This document shows, in pieces, positions 16,820 through 26,462 of a stretch of DNA of 64,000 nt; position 1 is the stretch's first letter; every line of letters begins with the position of its first letter. A program made the translations under genes and the position numbers. The notes beneath the pieces were generated by a model, which did not search any database, had not been told where the DNA came from, and worked only from the letters and a program-made list of their open reading frames with translations. Origin of the DNA: Spirochaetales bacterium (GTDB taxonomy: Bacteria; Spirochaetota; Leptospiria; Leptospirales; Leptonemataceae); assembly GCA_024233935.1 (NCBI GenBank), contig JACKOY010000022.1:4489-68488 (forward strand), given 5' to 3'.

Positions 16820-17481
16820 CTTCCGCCACCGGCCGCGGGAACGCCCGTTGCTGGACCCAGCGAAGCGAATGTCAACAGGATCAGAAGCGCCACCAGGATC
16901 AGCGCAAGCGTGGGTGTGATCCAGGTCAGGACCGCTCGTCTTTTCGTCTGCCCGAAACGTTCCTGGAATCCGATTACACAGGCTCGACACTCAATGCCAA
17001 GGCCAACCAAAAGGACGAGACTGTGCAGCAGGACCCGCACAACCAGGGCGATTCCATCAGGTGCATGCAGGCTGTACGGAATCACATTGTTGATCATAAT
17101 GAGCACGGCACCCACAACCATGAATGGCAATCCCGCATAGACGGAAATCGTCAGCGTCGCGCTGTATGTACGATCGTTGCCTCCGAGCAGCATAAGCGCC
17201 AGAAATCGAAACGCCGAAAAAATGATAAAGTAGCCGGCCCAATAGATGGGAAAAAACAGGCGCTGCGATGGGCCCTCATTGTAAAGAACCGCGGCGGCGC
17301 CGGGCGGATCGGACGGACCAAGAATCGCAGTCAGATAGACCGCCAGTGTACAGAGACCCATCAGTATTCCGGCCTGTAAAAACATCAGCGGCAGTTCGGG
17401 CAGGTTTCCGACAACGAACTGCCCTTGCGGCCGTAGCGCCTTCAGGATTGCATTCCGGATATTCAGCCAGAGTTCGCTCAT
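16816..17481 (-). CDS. Yip1-like integral membrane protein B
   Basis: 221 residues with five hydrophobic helices and the order seen in bacterial Yip1-domain proteins: an N-terminal amphipathic region, LPLMFLQAGILMGLCTLAVY, WAGYFIIFSAFRFLALMLLG, a polar loop GGNDRTYSATLTISVYAGLP, then GLGIECRACVIGFQERFGQT and a last helix after RAVLTWITP. It shares the last motif and length with the convergent plus-strand gene. Its start overlaps the stop of the upstream TPR lipoprotein gene by 4 bases, so it is the last gene of a three-gene minus-strand operon. Role unknown; membrane organisation or cargo sensing is speculation. Confidence 0.75.
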   Translation of the reverse strand: MSELWLNIRNAILKALRPQGQFVVGNLPELPLMFLQAGILMGLCTLAVYLTAILGPSDPPGAAAVLYNEGPSQRLFFPIYWAGYFIIFSAFRFLALMLLGGNDRTYSATLTISVYAGLPFMVVGAVLIMINNVIPYSLHAPDGIALVVRVLLHSLVLLVGLGIECRACVIGFQERFGQTKRRAVLTWITPTLALILVALLILLTFASLGPATGVPAAGGGS

Positions 17482-18203
17482 GGTCCTCCCGGGTCGACCT
17501 GCTCGCGCTCGCTTCCCGATTCAGTTTGATTCTCGCTACCGAACATGATGCCCATGCGCTGGCCTTCCGCGAGCACACGTTCTTGTAGTTCCGGGGAGCG
17601 GGCAAGCGCGTTGGCAATGAGCATTTGCGTACTTGCGTCTTCCTGGAGCCGGGCACGCGCGTAGATTTCGGCCAGCCGCATGTGGATTAAAGCCAGCTTC
17701 TGACCATAGGCCGCCCCGGCGCTGAACGCCGCCATCGCCTGATCATTTTCGCCCCGGTCCTGATGCAGCAATCCCTTGATATACCAGGCTTCTATATTTC
17801 CGCTATCGCGGCGAACCACTTCGTTAATATTTTCTAGTGCTTCGTCCTGCTTGCCTTCGATGAGGCGCTGCGTTTTTGACAGCCACAGCAGTGTATTCAG
17901 GTTGTACGGGTCCTCACTGTAGGCTTCTTCGAAGAATCGCTCGGCGCTGGCGTGGTCGTTGTTATAATAGTAGATCTTCCCCAGCATTACCCTGGCGTTT
18001 ATGAAGCCGGGGTATTCGTCGAGGACCCCTTCAAGGATCGGGCGAGCGGCGTTGTAGTTCTGCCGATTGAAGAGCTGCAGCGCATTCTCATATCTCGCCA
18101 GCGCCTCCGCGTCGGGTTCAGAACACGCCGCGGTGATAAAAACAAGACAACCCACCAGGGCGCGCCGACCAGATGATTTAAGTACCCCGAACAAGGGAGC
18201 CAC
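17478..18203 (-). CDS. TPR lipoprotein
   Basis: 241 residues. The N terminus has a basic start, a hydrophobic stretch ALVGCLVFITAAC and lipobox TAAC (acylated Cys27), so it should be anchored in a membrane facing the periplasm or surface. Residues ~35-220 are tetratricopeptide-like helices (ALARYENALQLFNRQNYNAA, ARVMLGKIYYYNNDHASAER, AWYIKGLLHQDRGENDQAMA, IHMRLAEIYARARLQEDAST). TPR proteins act as docking scaffolds. It starts directly at the end of the next TPR gene and overlaps the Yip1-like gene, forming a translationally coupled operon. Confidence 0.85.
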   Translation of the reverse strand: MAPLFGVLKSSGRRALVGCLVFITAACSEPDAEALARYENALQLFNRQNYNAARPILEGVLDEYPGFINARVMLGKIYYYNNDHASAERFFEEAYSEDPYNLNTLLWLSKTQRLIEGKQDEALENINEVVRRDSGNIEAWYIKGLLHQDRGENDQAMAAFSAGAAYGQKLALIHMRLAEIYARARLQEDASTQMLIANALARSPELQERVLAEGQRMGIMFGSENQTESGSEREQVDPGGP

Positions 18204-19061
18204 CTATTCTCCCAATTCCGACAGGCGATTGCGAGCGTCTTCTCGCGGGCGCGTCAGATCCGCCGGCGACACACGCAGAAAGGTCTCCAGGTTTTCACGC
18301 GCCGCGTCCACCTTGTCCTGGGCCAGTTGGACCAGCGCAATATTGTAGTAGGCGAAAAAGTAGTCGGGCTTCAATTCGATCGCCCGTTGATAGCTTTGCT
18401 CAGCGCCTGCGGGATCACCCTGTCGCTGTTTGACGACACCCAGGTTGTAATGCGGGAGATGGTAGTTTGCGTTCAGCCGGATAGAGGCTTCGAAGTGTTC
18501 GCGGGCCCGGGCGTAGTCCTGTCGTTGCAGGTAGACCACTCCCAGGTGGTTTTCGATCTCATGGTTCGGCTGGGCGGCAAGGGCACGCTGGAAGGCAGTT
18601 TCGGCCTGGTCCAACTCCCCGCTGCCAAGATAGAGAGTGCCGAGCTGCGCCCAGGCGTCAAAGAATCCCGGTTCGAGCCGCGTGGCGTGGAGAAAACTCT
18701 GGACCGCCGCGGTTCGATTTCCTGCCTGCAATTGAGCGAGGCCGAGGTTGTAGTGATAGAGGGGAGCTTCCGTGCGTAGTTCAATAGCGCGCTCGAACAT
18801 GGCTATCGCCTCTCTGCCTCTTTGCATCTGCAGGTAGCACATGCCGACGTTATTCGCGTATTCCGGATTCTCGGGGCTGCGCCGAGCGGCCTGCTGGAAT
18901 TGGTCCAGCGCCGCCACGAAATTGCCCTGGCTGTAGTATCGAATTCCTCGCTGATTCAATGCATCCACGCCTGCGTCCTGGGCCGTTGCAGGAACCGCTA
19001 CGCCGATTGTCACGCACAGTAGAATAATCGGGGTGAAACCCGTTCGCATTGAATGTGACAT
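18204..19061 (-). CDS. Secreted TPR-repeat protein
   Basis: 285 residues from ATG 19061, which has GAGAG just upstream; ATGs at 19073 and 19085 are possible but lengthen the signal peptide. The signal peptide (MRTGFTPIILLCVTIGVAVPATAQ) is followed by about seven TPR units covering the whole protein, e.g. ALNQRGIRYYSQGNFVAALD, AQLGTLYLGSGELDQAETAF and AYYNIALVQLAQDKVDAARE. It is a periplasmic or surface scaffold. It is divergent from the giant protein gene across a short AT-rich spacer and is first in the operon with the TPR lipoprotein and the Yip1-like protein. Confidence 0.85.
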   Translation of the reverse strand: MSHSMRTGFTPIILLCVTIGVAVPATAQDAGVDALNQRGIRYYSQGNFVAALDQFQQAARRSPENPEYANNVGMCYLQMQRGREAIAMFERAIELRTEAPLYHYNLGLAQLQAGNRTAAVQSFLHATRLEPGFFDAWAQLGTLYLGSGELDQAETAFQRALAAQPNHEIENHLGVVYLQRQDYARAREHFEASIRLNANYHLPHYNLGVVKQRQGDPAGAEQSYQRAIELKPDYFFAYYNIALVQLAQDKVDAARENLETFLRVSPADLTRPREDARNRLSELGE

Positions 19062-19303
19062 AATGACTCTCATTACCCTTCCCAACCGACTGGGGAGTGT
19101 CTATGGCACCATTCATAGACTGCAAGACATTTCAAAGCGGGGGGCCTAAATACTAAAAAACGTTGCGAATTCAGCCCCGAAAACGGAAAATCGACGCGTC
19201 GCGGAGTGCCCGACCTCAAAAAATATAAAAAACATGCAATTTTGTACGCAAAACCTGGGCCTTCGCCGGTTCCCCGGCATACCGCGAACGAGTGAGAAGA
19301 GCC
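19062..19303. promoter_or_regulatory. AT-rich divergent spacer before the giant protein gene
   Basis: This 240-base spacer between divergent genes is conspicuously A/T-rich in its middle (19210-19250), with TATAAA at 19224-19229. No -35 at a normal distance was found in either direction, so promoters are only presumed. GAGAAGAG lies immediately upstream of the ATG at 19304. Confidence 0.3.
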
Positions 19304-22300
19304 ATGCATACACAAGACAATCCGGGTAGCTGCTATTTCGCCGATCCAGGAGCGCCACCCGCCCGAACCCCGCGTTGGATGCGCAAACACCGCCGGCCAG
19401 TGCCGATGTACGCGGCGCCCCTGCGTTTCGTCAGCGCCTTCCTGGTGGTTACAATGCTGGCCTGGCTACTTCCGGTCGGGCAGCTCCTGGCGCAGCCCGC
19501 AAATATCCCCGGCCTCAATACGCCAGGTTTCAACCAGACCGAACTCGATAACGCAATCGATCAGGCTGACCAGGCTTCGCCCAATCAAGCCGCCTGGGAA
19601 CAGTACGTGGCCAGTCAAAAGGCTGTGCTCGCCGCCAATTGGGAAGTGACGGTCGATGCCCAGATAGACTCGCATGTCCAGGCCGTAGCGCAATCTGACG
19701 CGTTTAACTCCGTCGCGGAGTACCAGGATTACGTGCGCAGCTCACTGGACGTGCAGAAACGCGACGCGTTCCAGCAGTGGGAATTGGCGGCAGACCTTGC
19801 CATCCAGGCCCGTCGCACAAACTTCATGGCCTCAGCGAGCAATGCCGGAACTGCCGAGCTTGAAGAGAATGCCGCTCACAATGTTGCCCAGGGGCAGGGT
19901 TTTCTGGCGAACAACACTCCCGGCCAGGATTTTGTCCAGGCTGAGAAGAACCTCAATCATCTTGAGGCCAGCTGGCTGCAAGATTTTGGAAACGATGTAG
20001 AAGCGGGCATGCAGCAATTCCAGATTGGGCTCGCTCAGCTGAATGGCGACTACCAGAGCCTGCTGGCTTCCATTGCGCAGACCGATGCGGAGTTTCAGGC
20101 CCAATTGGTGCAGATAAAGGCCTACGAACAGAACGTGCGTGATGGGATTACGACCGCAGTCGATTCGCTTGATCAGTTCTTGACCACCTCCGGCATGTTC
20201 TACGCTGAAAACTGCGACGCCGACTACAATTGCACAGTAGATCAGAACACTCTGAACGCCTCCGGCCAGGAATTGCAAACTCTGATTAACGATTTGCGAA
20301 CCGGTCTCCAGAACGGAACGCCTCTTTCGACCCTCGCTCAGCAACTTACAACGTATACGCAGACGCAGCGGCAACTGGCAGATGACACCCGGGCAATCTG
20401 GGAAGACCGGATCGAAACGCAAATGAGTTACTCGACTTATGAGTACCCCGGCAGCCTCGCGCACCGGGACCAGATGCTGAACGACACGAACAACTACGTC
20501 GGCGCTGCTGTAGCGCATATGGGCGGCAACGGTGCGCCGCTTAACGCACTGCTTCGCGGAAATGACCGTCGCACCGTGATAGACGTTTCCGGGGTGGATG
20601 TATGTGGCTCTTCTTCTGGGGCGCACTACCAGATCTACCCGCTACAGATCGGGTTGAACTGGGCGGGCGGTTGTTATAGCTCTGTCGGCATTCAGGCGAC
20701 GCAGTTTGAAGGTGTCGGCCTGGGTGGCTGGGCAGGGATTCCATTGATCGTCAGTGAATGGCGTCAGGAACAGAATCTACGCGTGACGGCCAGCTACAAG
20801 CTTTACGATGCCAACGCGAAAACGAATCGCGACACCTGGGCCGGTTATCGCGACAGTATGGACCCGGTCATTCTGAAATGGCAGAACGAGATTTTGCCGG
20901 CGATTCAGAACTGGGAGCAGCAAGTTGCTGCTTACGAAGCCAGTTATGCCACCTGGCAGGGTCAGGCGGCGGCTGCTCAGGCTCAGGGACAGGCCGCGCT
21001 CGACCAGGCCACGAGCGATTTACTTGCAAAGCAGAATCAATGGCTCGAGCAAACCAACGAGCGCTTTCGCAACGATAGCCGTCAGTGGCGGAACATTCGC
21101 GCTGCCTTCAATGAGAGCCGAAGTGCGGCTGCCGCAGGCGATACCTTTCGGCCAGACGCCCGCATCGACAATGCGATCGCCGCCCTTCGCGATTCCCGGG
21201 TTCAGCGTCGGGAGAACGGAACCGGTCTTACGCAGGAAGACGTTTCCCTGGACCTCCCGCAGTTGGACGCATCGTTCTTTTCGGCCGCCCGCCAGTCTAC
21301 ACCGGATGCCGGACTCATAAGCAATGTTGCTCAGGACTTTGCCACGTCACTGAAGGGGCAGTTCAATGTGGCCGTCGTGAACTCTCTGCAGGAACGCTCC
21401 GAAGCCATTCGCACGCGCACCATCGCGCAACTGGCAGGAGGGCTGAGTGATCAAAACGGAATCCTGCACCAGATGCGGAATCTTCCCCAGGCAGCTAAAG
21501 ACATCGACGAGCAGCTACGCCCCCTCTATGAAGAACTTGAGGATCTGGCGGAAGGCAGTACCCGCTACGTGGAACTGCAGGCCCAAATCGAAGCGCTTCA
21601 GGACCAGCGTTCGCAGGTCCTGAAAGACGACCTCCCAAACCACACGGACGCCGGTTTCAGCGTTACAACCGACGAGCAGGGGCGTGTAATCCTGCGCCGG
21701 CAGATTTCGTCGGGCTCTGCCCAGCTGAATGCGGGTGGAAACGCCGAGAACTATGACGACTATTCTTCAGTCGATATGGAACAGGTCGTCTCTTTTGCTC
21801 CACCGCCAAGCATCGTGCTTCCGAACGCCGGGGATCTCTACGAAGACTGGGACTACGGCGACGTAATGAGTCAGTTCCAGGCCAGCGCGGAGACCTTCAG
21901 CGACGACCTGGAAGCGCAGTTCGAAGATATATCCAACCAAATGGGGCGGGCCAATCAGATTATGGCCACCATGGAGCGATCCTGGCACGCGGATGCAGCT
22001 CACCAGGCCGAAAACGCTCGCACCATGAACCGTCTGGTCATGACTCTCTTTCAGTCTATGTCGGGCGGCATGTCCTTTAACGACGCCTTTGCCGGCTTCA
22101 TGGAAGAAGAGGCTCATAACCTGATTGCTGCGTCGATCGAAGAAAGCACCGGGCTGCCGGCGGGCTGGTTGGTCAGACTTTTGCGCGGCGCGAAACCCCA
22201 CGAAGCCGCGCAGGCATACGCCGAGGACGTATTCTACCAGGAAGTAGACAAGCAGTTCCAGCTGGATGGCGCGGGCGCTTACCTGCGTGAGTGGATCGGC

Positions 22301-25300
22301 AAAGCCCAGGAGCGCTCTCGCGAACACGCGCGCTATCGAGCCGGCGGCGGAGATTTATTCAAATTCGTGGACCAGACGGTATACAAACCGCTCCGTAGCG
22401 TGCCCATGAACATGTTCGGCCCCGGTGGAGGACTGCTGGGAGGCATTCCCGGTCTGGACGGCGCGCTCGGGAAGCTCCTGGCCGCTGGTGCGTCCGTCCT
22501 GCCATCGGTCCTTACCCTGGATCCTTTCGGAGCAGTTCTTGCCGCGGGTATTGCGCCTGAGGCCATGAAACTTGCGGAGGAGATGGGCGACGCCTACCAG
22601 CAGTACGGCCATATGTCGTACGACGAATACATGGCGCAGCAGGAAGCGTTGCGCCGGGGAGATATCAGCGGCAGCCAGGCCCGGCGCGAGAATACGGCAG
22701 CGGCGCGCCAGGCGACAGAGCAGAGGGCGCGCGACTTCCAGCGGCTCCGCATCGGAAAACTATTCGGGCAAACGCCGCTTGGCGCGGTTTTGGAGAATGC
22801 TTTCACGAAACCGCAGCGCGTGCCGACCGCGGCCGAAGAGCGTTTCCGCACCAGCCTCGCAAACTTCGCGTCTGAGTCCTTTCAGATTCCGTTCGATTTC
22901 GCGCACTCCATGCTGACGCCGGGTGTGAGTTTCGAGGACGCCGTCGAAAATCAATTCTACGCCAATGTCGAACAGCAGTTCGGCATTCCTGGCTTCGGCG
23001 ACGCGTTCCGTAACTGGTTTGAAGAACGTATGATGGACCGCAAGAAACACGAAGCGGCCCGCTGGAAGCCCGAAGACACTGCTGCTACGGTCCTTACGAT
23101 GGGGGCGGGCGGCGCGCTGACTTACGTGTGGCGCAATGCAGAATACGATCCACAACTGAAGACGGTGACGACCATCGCAGAAGTGGCTGCTGCGGTCGTC
23201 GTGAATCTCGTCCCGGGAGTGGGGCAGGCTGTTTCCGCCGCCATCATGACAATGGTCATGACCGCCTACTATGCGGCCAAGCAAGCCTACCTGGGTTCTC
23301 TCGAAAGCGGCACTAAAGGTGCTGTGGCCGGTGCGCTTTCCGGCGCTGTTACGGGACTCAGCCAGGGTGCCGTTCAAATGGATCTCGGTTTCGATGAGAA
23401 TGGTTTCGGTGGTTCCATCGGCGCCGGTATTCCGATTGGCGGCGGCGGTGTGGCCGGTGCGAGCATCAACTTCAACGAAGAGTACGGCGTAACCGGTGGC
23501 GGCCTCACCCTTGGCTATTCCGGCGGAGGCGGTTTCGGTCCTTCCTATGCGGCCTCGCTGGGAATCAACTGGAACGTGCACGGTCCTACGACCTGGGGTG
23601 CTCAGGCCGGCATTCAAGGTGATAGCGGGGGCGCGAACATTGGCTATCAATTCGGCCAGGGCCTGACCGTAGGGCTCAATTCTGAGTATGCGAATATCAA
23701 CTGGAGCGAGACGGGTGGTTTTTCGGGCGGGGCCAACCTTGCGGGCATCCTTGGCATGCTGGGCGAAAACGGATACCTGCCACAGCTACCGGACAACGAG
23801 ATCTTATCGCAGCTGAATCTGGAGAGCCTCGGTTATGACTTCCAGAATGGTCTGACCGGCAACGTGACAGGTCCGTACGGCATGAACCTCGGTTATGGTC
23901 CCGACGGCTTCACCGGGGGAATCCAGAACGAACACATGTATGCCGGCTACGGACCGGGCGGCATGTATGCTGGCATCAGTCCGATCAGTACAAACTTCGA
24001 GGGCTTGAACTTCAACAATCTTGGCTACGACACGCGGACCGGAGTTTCCGGAACGGTTGGCAACTCAATGGTCACCTGCGACGTAGATGGCCAGAATTGC
24101 ACGTCACCGATTGTAACTCAGGCCCAACAGGTGTACGCTTCTTTTCAGAACCTGGTAAACAACATGCGGAACTTTGATCCGTTCTCTCAGGATCTGCTGA
24201 ACCCGCTGCCGAATTTGCCGGACCTGGGTCTGGACATCCCGGGGCCAGCACTGGACGCCTACGAGGATCTGCAAAACCAGGTCAACCAGGTGCAACAGGG
24301 GGCGGCGGAGATTCAGCAAACGGCCGAGAACATTCAGAACGCGGCCAATGACATTCAGGACCGTGTGAACGCCATTGAGCAGGCCGCAAACGATATCGCC
24401 GACAACCCGACCGACATCGAAGGCGCTCTGGCCGGCATCAATGAGACAGCGGAAAACATCCAGGGCATAGCCGATTCAGCAACCGACGTCGGCGAATCAA
24501 TCGACCAGTTGGGCGATCAGGTGGCGGCCGCCCTGCCCGATTTCTCGTCGGGCGATGAACCGAACGAAAACACGGAGCAATCAACCCAAACCGCAAACAC
24601 CACCACCGACGAAAATGGAGTCGTGAGTGGGGGTGAGAAGGATGATAGTGGGCAGGAATCTGACCAATCAGAGCCCGAGGTGCGCGACCGTGATTGGGCT
24701 TTCCGCGAGGAAGGAGATCACCGTTGGGATATGCCAAACACGGACTATGGCGCTCACGAGATCTACCGCTACCAGGCGGCCCTGGATTTGCTCAGCCGGG
24801 AGGTTAATGCCACCTGGAAACCAGACGACCGGGCGACCACGGAACACTCAAGGTACGAGGTATATAAAACCTACTGTCCGGCTGGAGCGGCCAGTGCCAT
24901 GCGGAGCGCAAGCACTGGCGAGGCTGGATTCACGGCCTATGGAAGCGAATGTGAGGCCACATCGCGGCCAGGATTAGAAGCGGTGACCTACTTTCGTTTG
25001 CTCAGCGCTACGACCGCTGGAAGCGGCGGCGTCAAATTCTACCGCCCGGACGAAGCGGTCGCTCGTATGGATCAGTTTTGTGCCGAGAGGAACTCCCACG
25101 CCGACGCCTGCAATATGGCCCGGCGCCTCACACGCTACCACCAGATTGCGGGCCAGGTTGCCACTCAGCAAGCCCAGGTCGAACGTCTGGATCGTCAGAT
25201 ATCAGAGCGACAGACAGAAGAACGTGCGCTTACGGAGGATATCCAGCTGATTCAATCCCAGCGCCTCGACACCATCGTCCGGGCAGACGGAACGTACCTT

Positions 25301-25555
25301 TACGGTGCGATCTCAGGCCAAACCGCAACAACAATAACCATCGCAACGCCGGACGGCGGTCGGGTGGTAGTCCTTAAGAGCCAACTGAATACCGGTAGCA
25401 GCGTGCTCTACGACGGAGGCACCGCCTCCCTGGATAATCGGCTCCGCGAGCAGCGCGGCGGGACGCAAGCGCTCGTGGATCAGCGGAATACACAAAGGCA
25501 GCGGATACAGGACCTGCGAGACGAGAAGGATGACCTTGCCCGAAGTTTCCGTTAA
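19304..25555 (+). CDS. Giant secreted coiled-coil/glycine-rich protein, TIGR04388-like
   Basis: About 2,083 residues from ATG 19304 (GTG 19292 and ATG 19379 are alternatives). A basic stretch and the hydrophobic FVSAFLVVTMLAWLLPVGQL, ending LLAQ, form a long signal sequence. Residues ~40-1000 are Gln/Ala/Glu-rich helical or coiled-coil. A ~45-residue unit recurs near 965-1010 and 1210-1250. A hydrophobic stretch (AAAVVVNLVPGVGQAVSAAI) at ~1290-1320 precedes a glycine-rich, beta-like region to ~1585; another coiled coil is at ~1645-1745. The last ~300 residues contain an Lsm/SH3-like beta segment (ADGTYLYGAISGQTATTITI). The architecture resembles large Leptospira TIGR04388 proteins. Likely surface-exposed or secreted; function unknown. 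Confidence 0.8.
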   Translation: MHTQDNPGSCYFADPGAPPARTPRWMRKHRRPVPMYAAPLRFVSAFLVVTMLAWLLPVGQLLAQPANIPGLNTPGFNQTELDNAIDQADQASPNQAAWEQYVASQKAVLAANWEVTVDAQIDSHVQAVAQSDAFNSVAEYQDYVRSSLDVQKRDAFQQWELAADLAIQARRTNFMASASNAGTAELEENAAHNVAQGQGFLANNTPGQDFVQAEKNLNHLEASWLQDFGNDVEAGMQQFQIGLAQLNGDYQSLLASIAQTDAEFQAQLVQIKAYEQNVRDGITTAVDSLDQFLTTSGMFYAENCDADYNCTVDQNTLNASGQELQTLINDLRTGLQNGTPLSTLAQQLTTYTQTQRQLADDTRAIWEDRIETQMSYSTYEYPGSLAHRDQMLNDTNNYVGAAVAHMGGNGAPLNALLRGNDRRTVIDVSGVDVCGSSSGAHYQIYPLQIGLNWAGGCYSSVGIQATQFEGVGLGGWAGIPLIVSEWRQEQNLRVTASYKLYDANAKTNRDTWAGYRDSMDPVILKWQNEILPAIQNWEQQVAAYEASYATWQGQAAAAQAQGQAALDQATSDLLAKQNQWLEQTNERFRNDSRQWRNIRAAFNESRSAAAAGDTFRPDARIDNAIAALRDSRVQRRENGTGLTQEDVSLDLPQLDASFFSAARQSTPDAGLISNVAQDFATSLKGQFNVAVVNSLQERSEAIRTRTIAQLAGGLSDQNGILHQMRNLPQAAKDIDEQLRPLYEELEDLAEGSTRYVELQAQIEALQDQRSQVLKDDLPNHTDAGFSVTTDEQGRVILRRQISSGSAQLNAGGNAENYDDYSSVDMEQVVSFAPPPSIVLPNAGDLYEDWDYGDVMSQFQASAETFSDDLEAQFEDISNQMGRANQIMATMERSWHADAAHQAENARTMNRLVMTLFQSMSGGMSFNDAFAGFMEEEAHNLIAASIEESTGLPAGWLVRLLRGAKPHEAAQAYAEDVFYQEVDKQFQLDGAGAYLREWIGKAQERSREHARYRAGGGDLFKFVDQTVYKPLRSVPMNMFGPGGGLLGGIPGLDGALGKLLAAGASVLPSVLTLDPFGAVLAAGIAPEAMKLAEEMGDAYQQYGHMSYDEYMAQQEALRRGDISGSQARRENTAAARQATEQRARDFQRLRIGKLFGQTPLGAVLENAFTKPQRVPTAAEERFRTSLANFASESFQIPFDFAHSMLTPGVSFEDAVENQFYANVEQQFGIPGFGDAFRNWFEERMMDRKKHEAARWKPEDTAATVLTMGAGGALTYVWRNAEYDPQLKTVTTIAEVAAAVVVNLVPGVGQAVSAAIMTMVMTAYYAAKQAYLGSLESGTKGAVAGALSGAVTGLSQGAVQMDLGFDENGFGGSIGAGIPIGGGGVAGASINFNEEYGVTGGGLTLGYSGGGGFGPSYAASLGINWNVHGPTTWGAQAGIQGDSGGANIGYQFGQGLTVGLNSEYANINWSETGGFSGGANLAGILGMLGENGYLPQLPDNEILSQLNLESLGYDFQNGLTGNVTGPYGMNLGYGPDGFTGGIQNEHMYAGYGPGGMYAGISPISTNFEGLNFNNLGYDTRTGVSGTVGNSMVTCDVDGQNCTSPIVTQAQQVYASFQNLVNNMRNFDPFSQDLLNPLPNLPDLGLDIPGPALDAYEDLQNQVNQVQQGAAEIQQTAENIQNAANDIQDRVNAIEQAANDIADNPTDIEGALAGINETAENIQGIADSATDVGESIDQLGDQVAAALPDFSSGDEPNENTEQSTQTANTTTDENGVVSGGEKDDSGQESDQSEPEVRDRDWAFREEGDHRWDMPNTDYGAHEIYRYQAALDLLSREVNATWKPDDRATTEHSRYEVYKTYCPAGAASAMRSASTGEAGFTAYGSECEATSRPGLEAVTYFRLLSATTAGSGGVKFYRPDEAVARMDQFCAERNSHADACNMARRLTRYHQIAGQVATQQAQVERLDRQISERQTEERALTEDIQLIQSQRLDTIVRADGTYLYGAISGQTATTITIATPDGGRVVVLKSQLNTGSSVLYDGGTASLDNRLREQRGGTQALVDQRNTQRQRIQDLRDEKDDLARSFR

Positions 25556-26369
25556 GAGCACCCCGATCGTCGTTCTTGCTCTGGCTGGTCTTCTGGCCTT
25601 CGCGGGCAATTGCAGGGAATCGCAACGCACGGACCCGCCCTGGAGCACGGAAGCAAGGGATGCTTTGCTGGGCTTCTGGACGTATTATTCGCCCGTCCAC
25701 CGACTGCAGCCGACGAGCTTTGAGATGGCCCAACCTCTGGTTCTCGATGGACGTTCCATCCTCGTGATCGACGAGGATGAGCAGGGGGGAGTACTGCCGC
25801 TAGCCTATTCCCTTGAAACGGTGAGCGAGACTTTAGATCTTGGAGGCCCGACCGAGCTCCCGGCGGAAGCCGCAGACCGTGTACAGGAAATGTATGAGCA
25901 GCAGACAGAGAACAGTGTGCGTCTTGAGATGCAGCCTGTGCCCCCTGAGATTGCGAATTGCCTGAACCCCCACCTGCGCGTCTACTGGCAAGGCCGGCTT
26001 GCAATGACAGCCGACCCGGATCCGACCACCGTTGTAGTCTTCGGGTGGCCGCGCGAAATCGAGGGTGAAGTCCGGACCACCCTTGGCATTGCCTTCCTGA
26101 AACAGGTGGGTGGTTCCTGTGAACTGATCGAGAGAAGTCCTCTGATTAATGGCGCCTATCTTGATTCGACCATGATTGACCGGATTGAGCCTGTCCAACT
26201 CACGCCTGACGGCCGCAGCCAGCTGCTGATCCAGGGCACGATTACTGCTGGCGAGCGCGCAACGACGTACTTCTTGAGCATTTTCAATCTACGTTCTGGT
26301 TGTGAAGAAGCTGACGGTCGCGCCTGTCGGCCCTTCGTATATGACACCCGAAACCTCGGCGGCCTTTAA
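25530..26369 (+). CDS. Lipoprotein of unknown function downstream of the giant protein
   Basis: 279 residues; its ATG lies 26 bases inside the 3' end of the giant gene, indicating translational coupling. The signal peptide (IVVLALAGLLAFAGNC) ends in a spirochaete-style relaxed lipobox with Asn before the Cys (Cys28), a form known from Leptospira LipL41. The mature part has four spaced cysteines and no family recognised from the sequence. Because it is coupled to the giant gene, it may act as its outer-membrane partner or chaperone; that is inference. Confidence 0.75.
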   Translation: MTLPEVSVKSTPIVVLALAGLLAFAGNCRESQRTDPPWSTEARDALLGFWTYYSPVHRLQPTSFEMAQPLVLDGRSILVIDEDEQGGVLPLAYSLETVSETLDLGGPTELPAEAADRVQEMYEQQTENSVRLEMQPVPPEIANCLNPHLRVYWQGRLAMTADPDPTTVVVFGWPREIEGEVRTTLGIAFLKQVGGSCELIERSPLINGAYLDSTMIDRIEPVQLTPDGRSQLLIQGTITAGERATTYFLSIFNLRSGCEEADGRACRPFVYDTRNLGGL

Positions 26370-26462
26370 GCACGGACAAATCGACACGTGACGCAAGGGG
26401 AGCAGCACGGCTCGCCGCAAAGGCGACTTGACGTCGCGTAGCTCAGCCGTAGTGAAAGGTGC

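Noticed and set aside
26438..26460. tRNA D-arm-like sequence GTAGCTCAG before the MORN gene
   Set aside because: No matching acceptor stem, anticodon arm or T-arm could be formed around it; it is probably chance.
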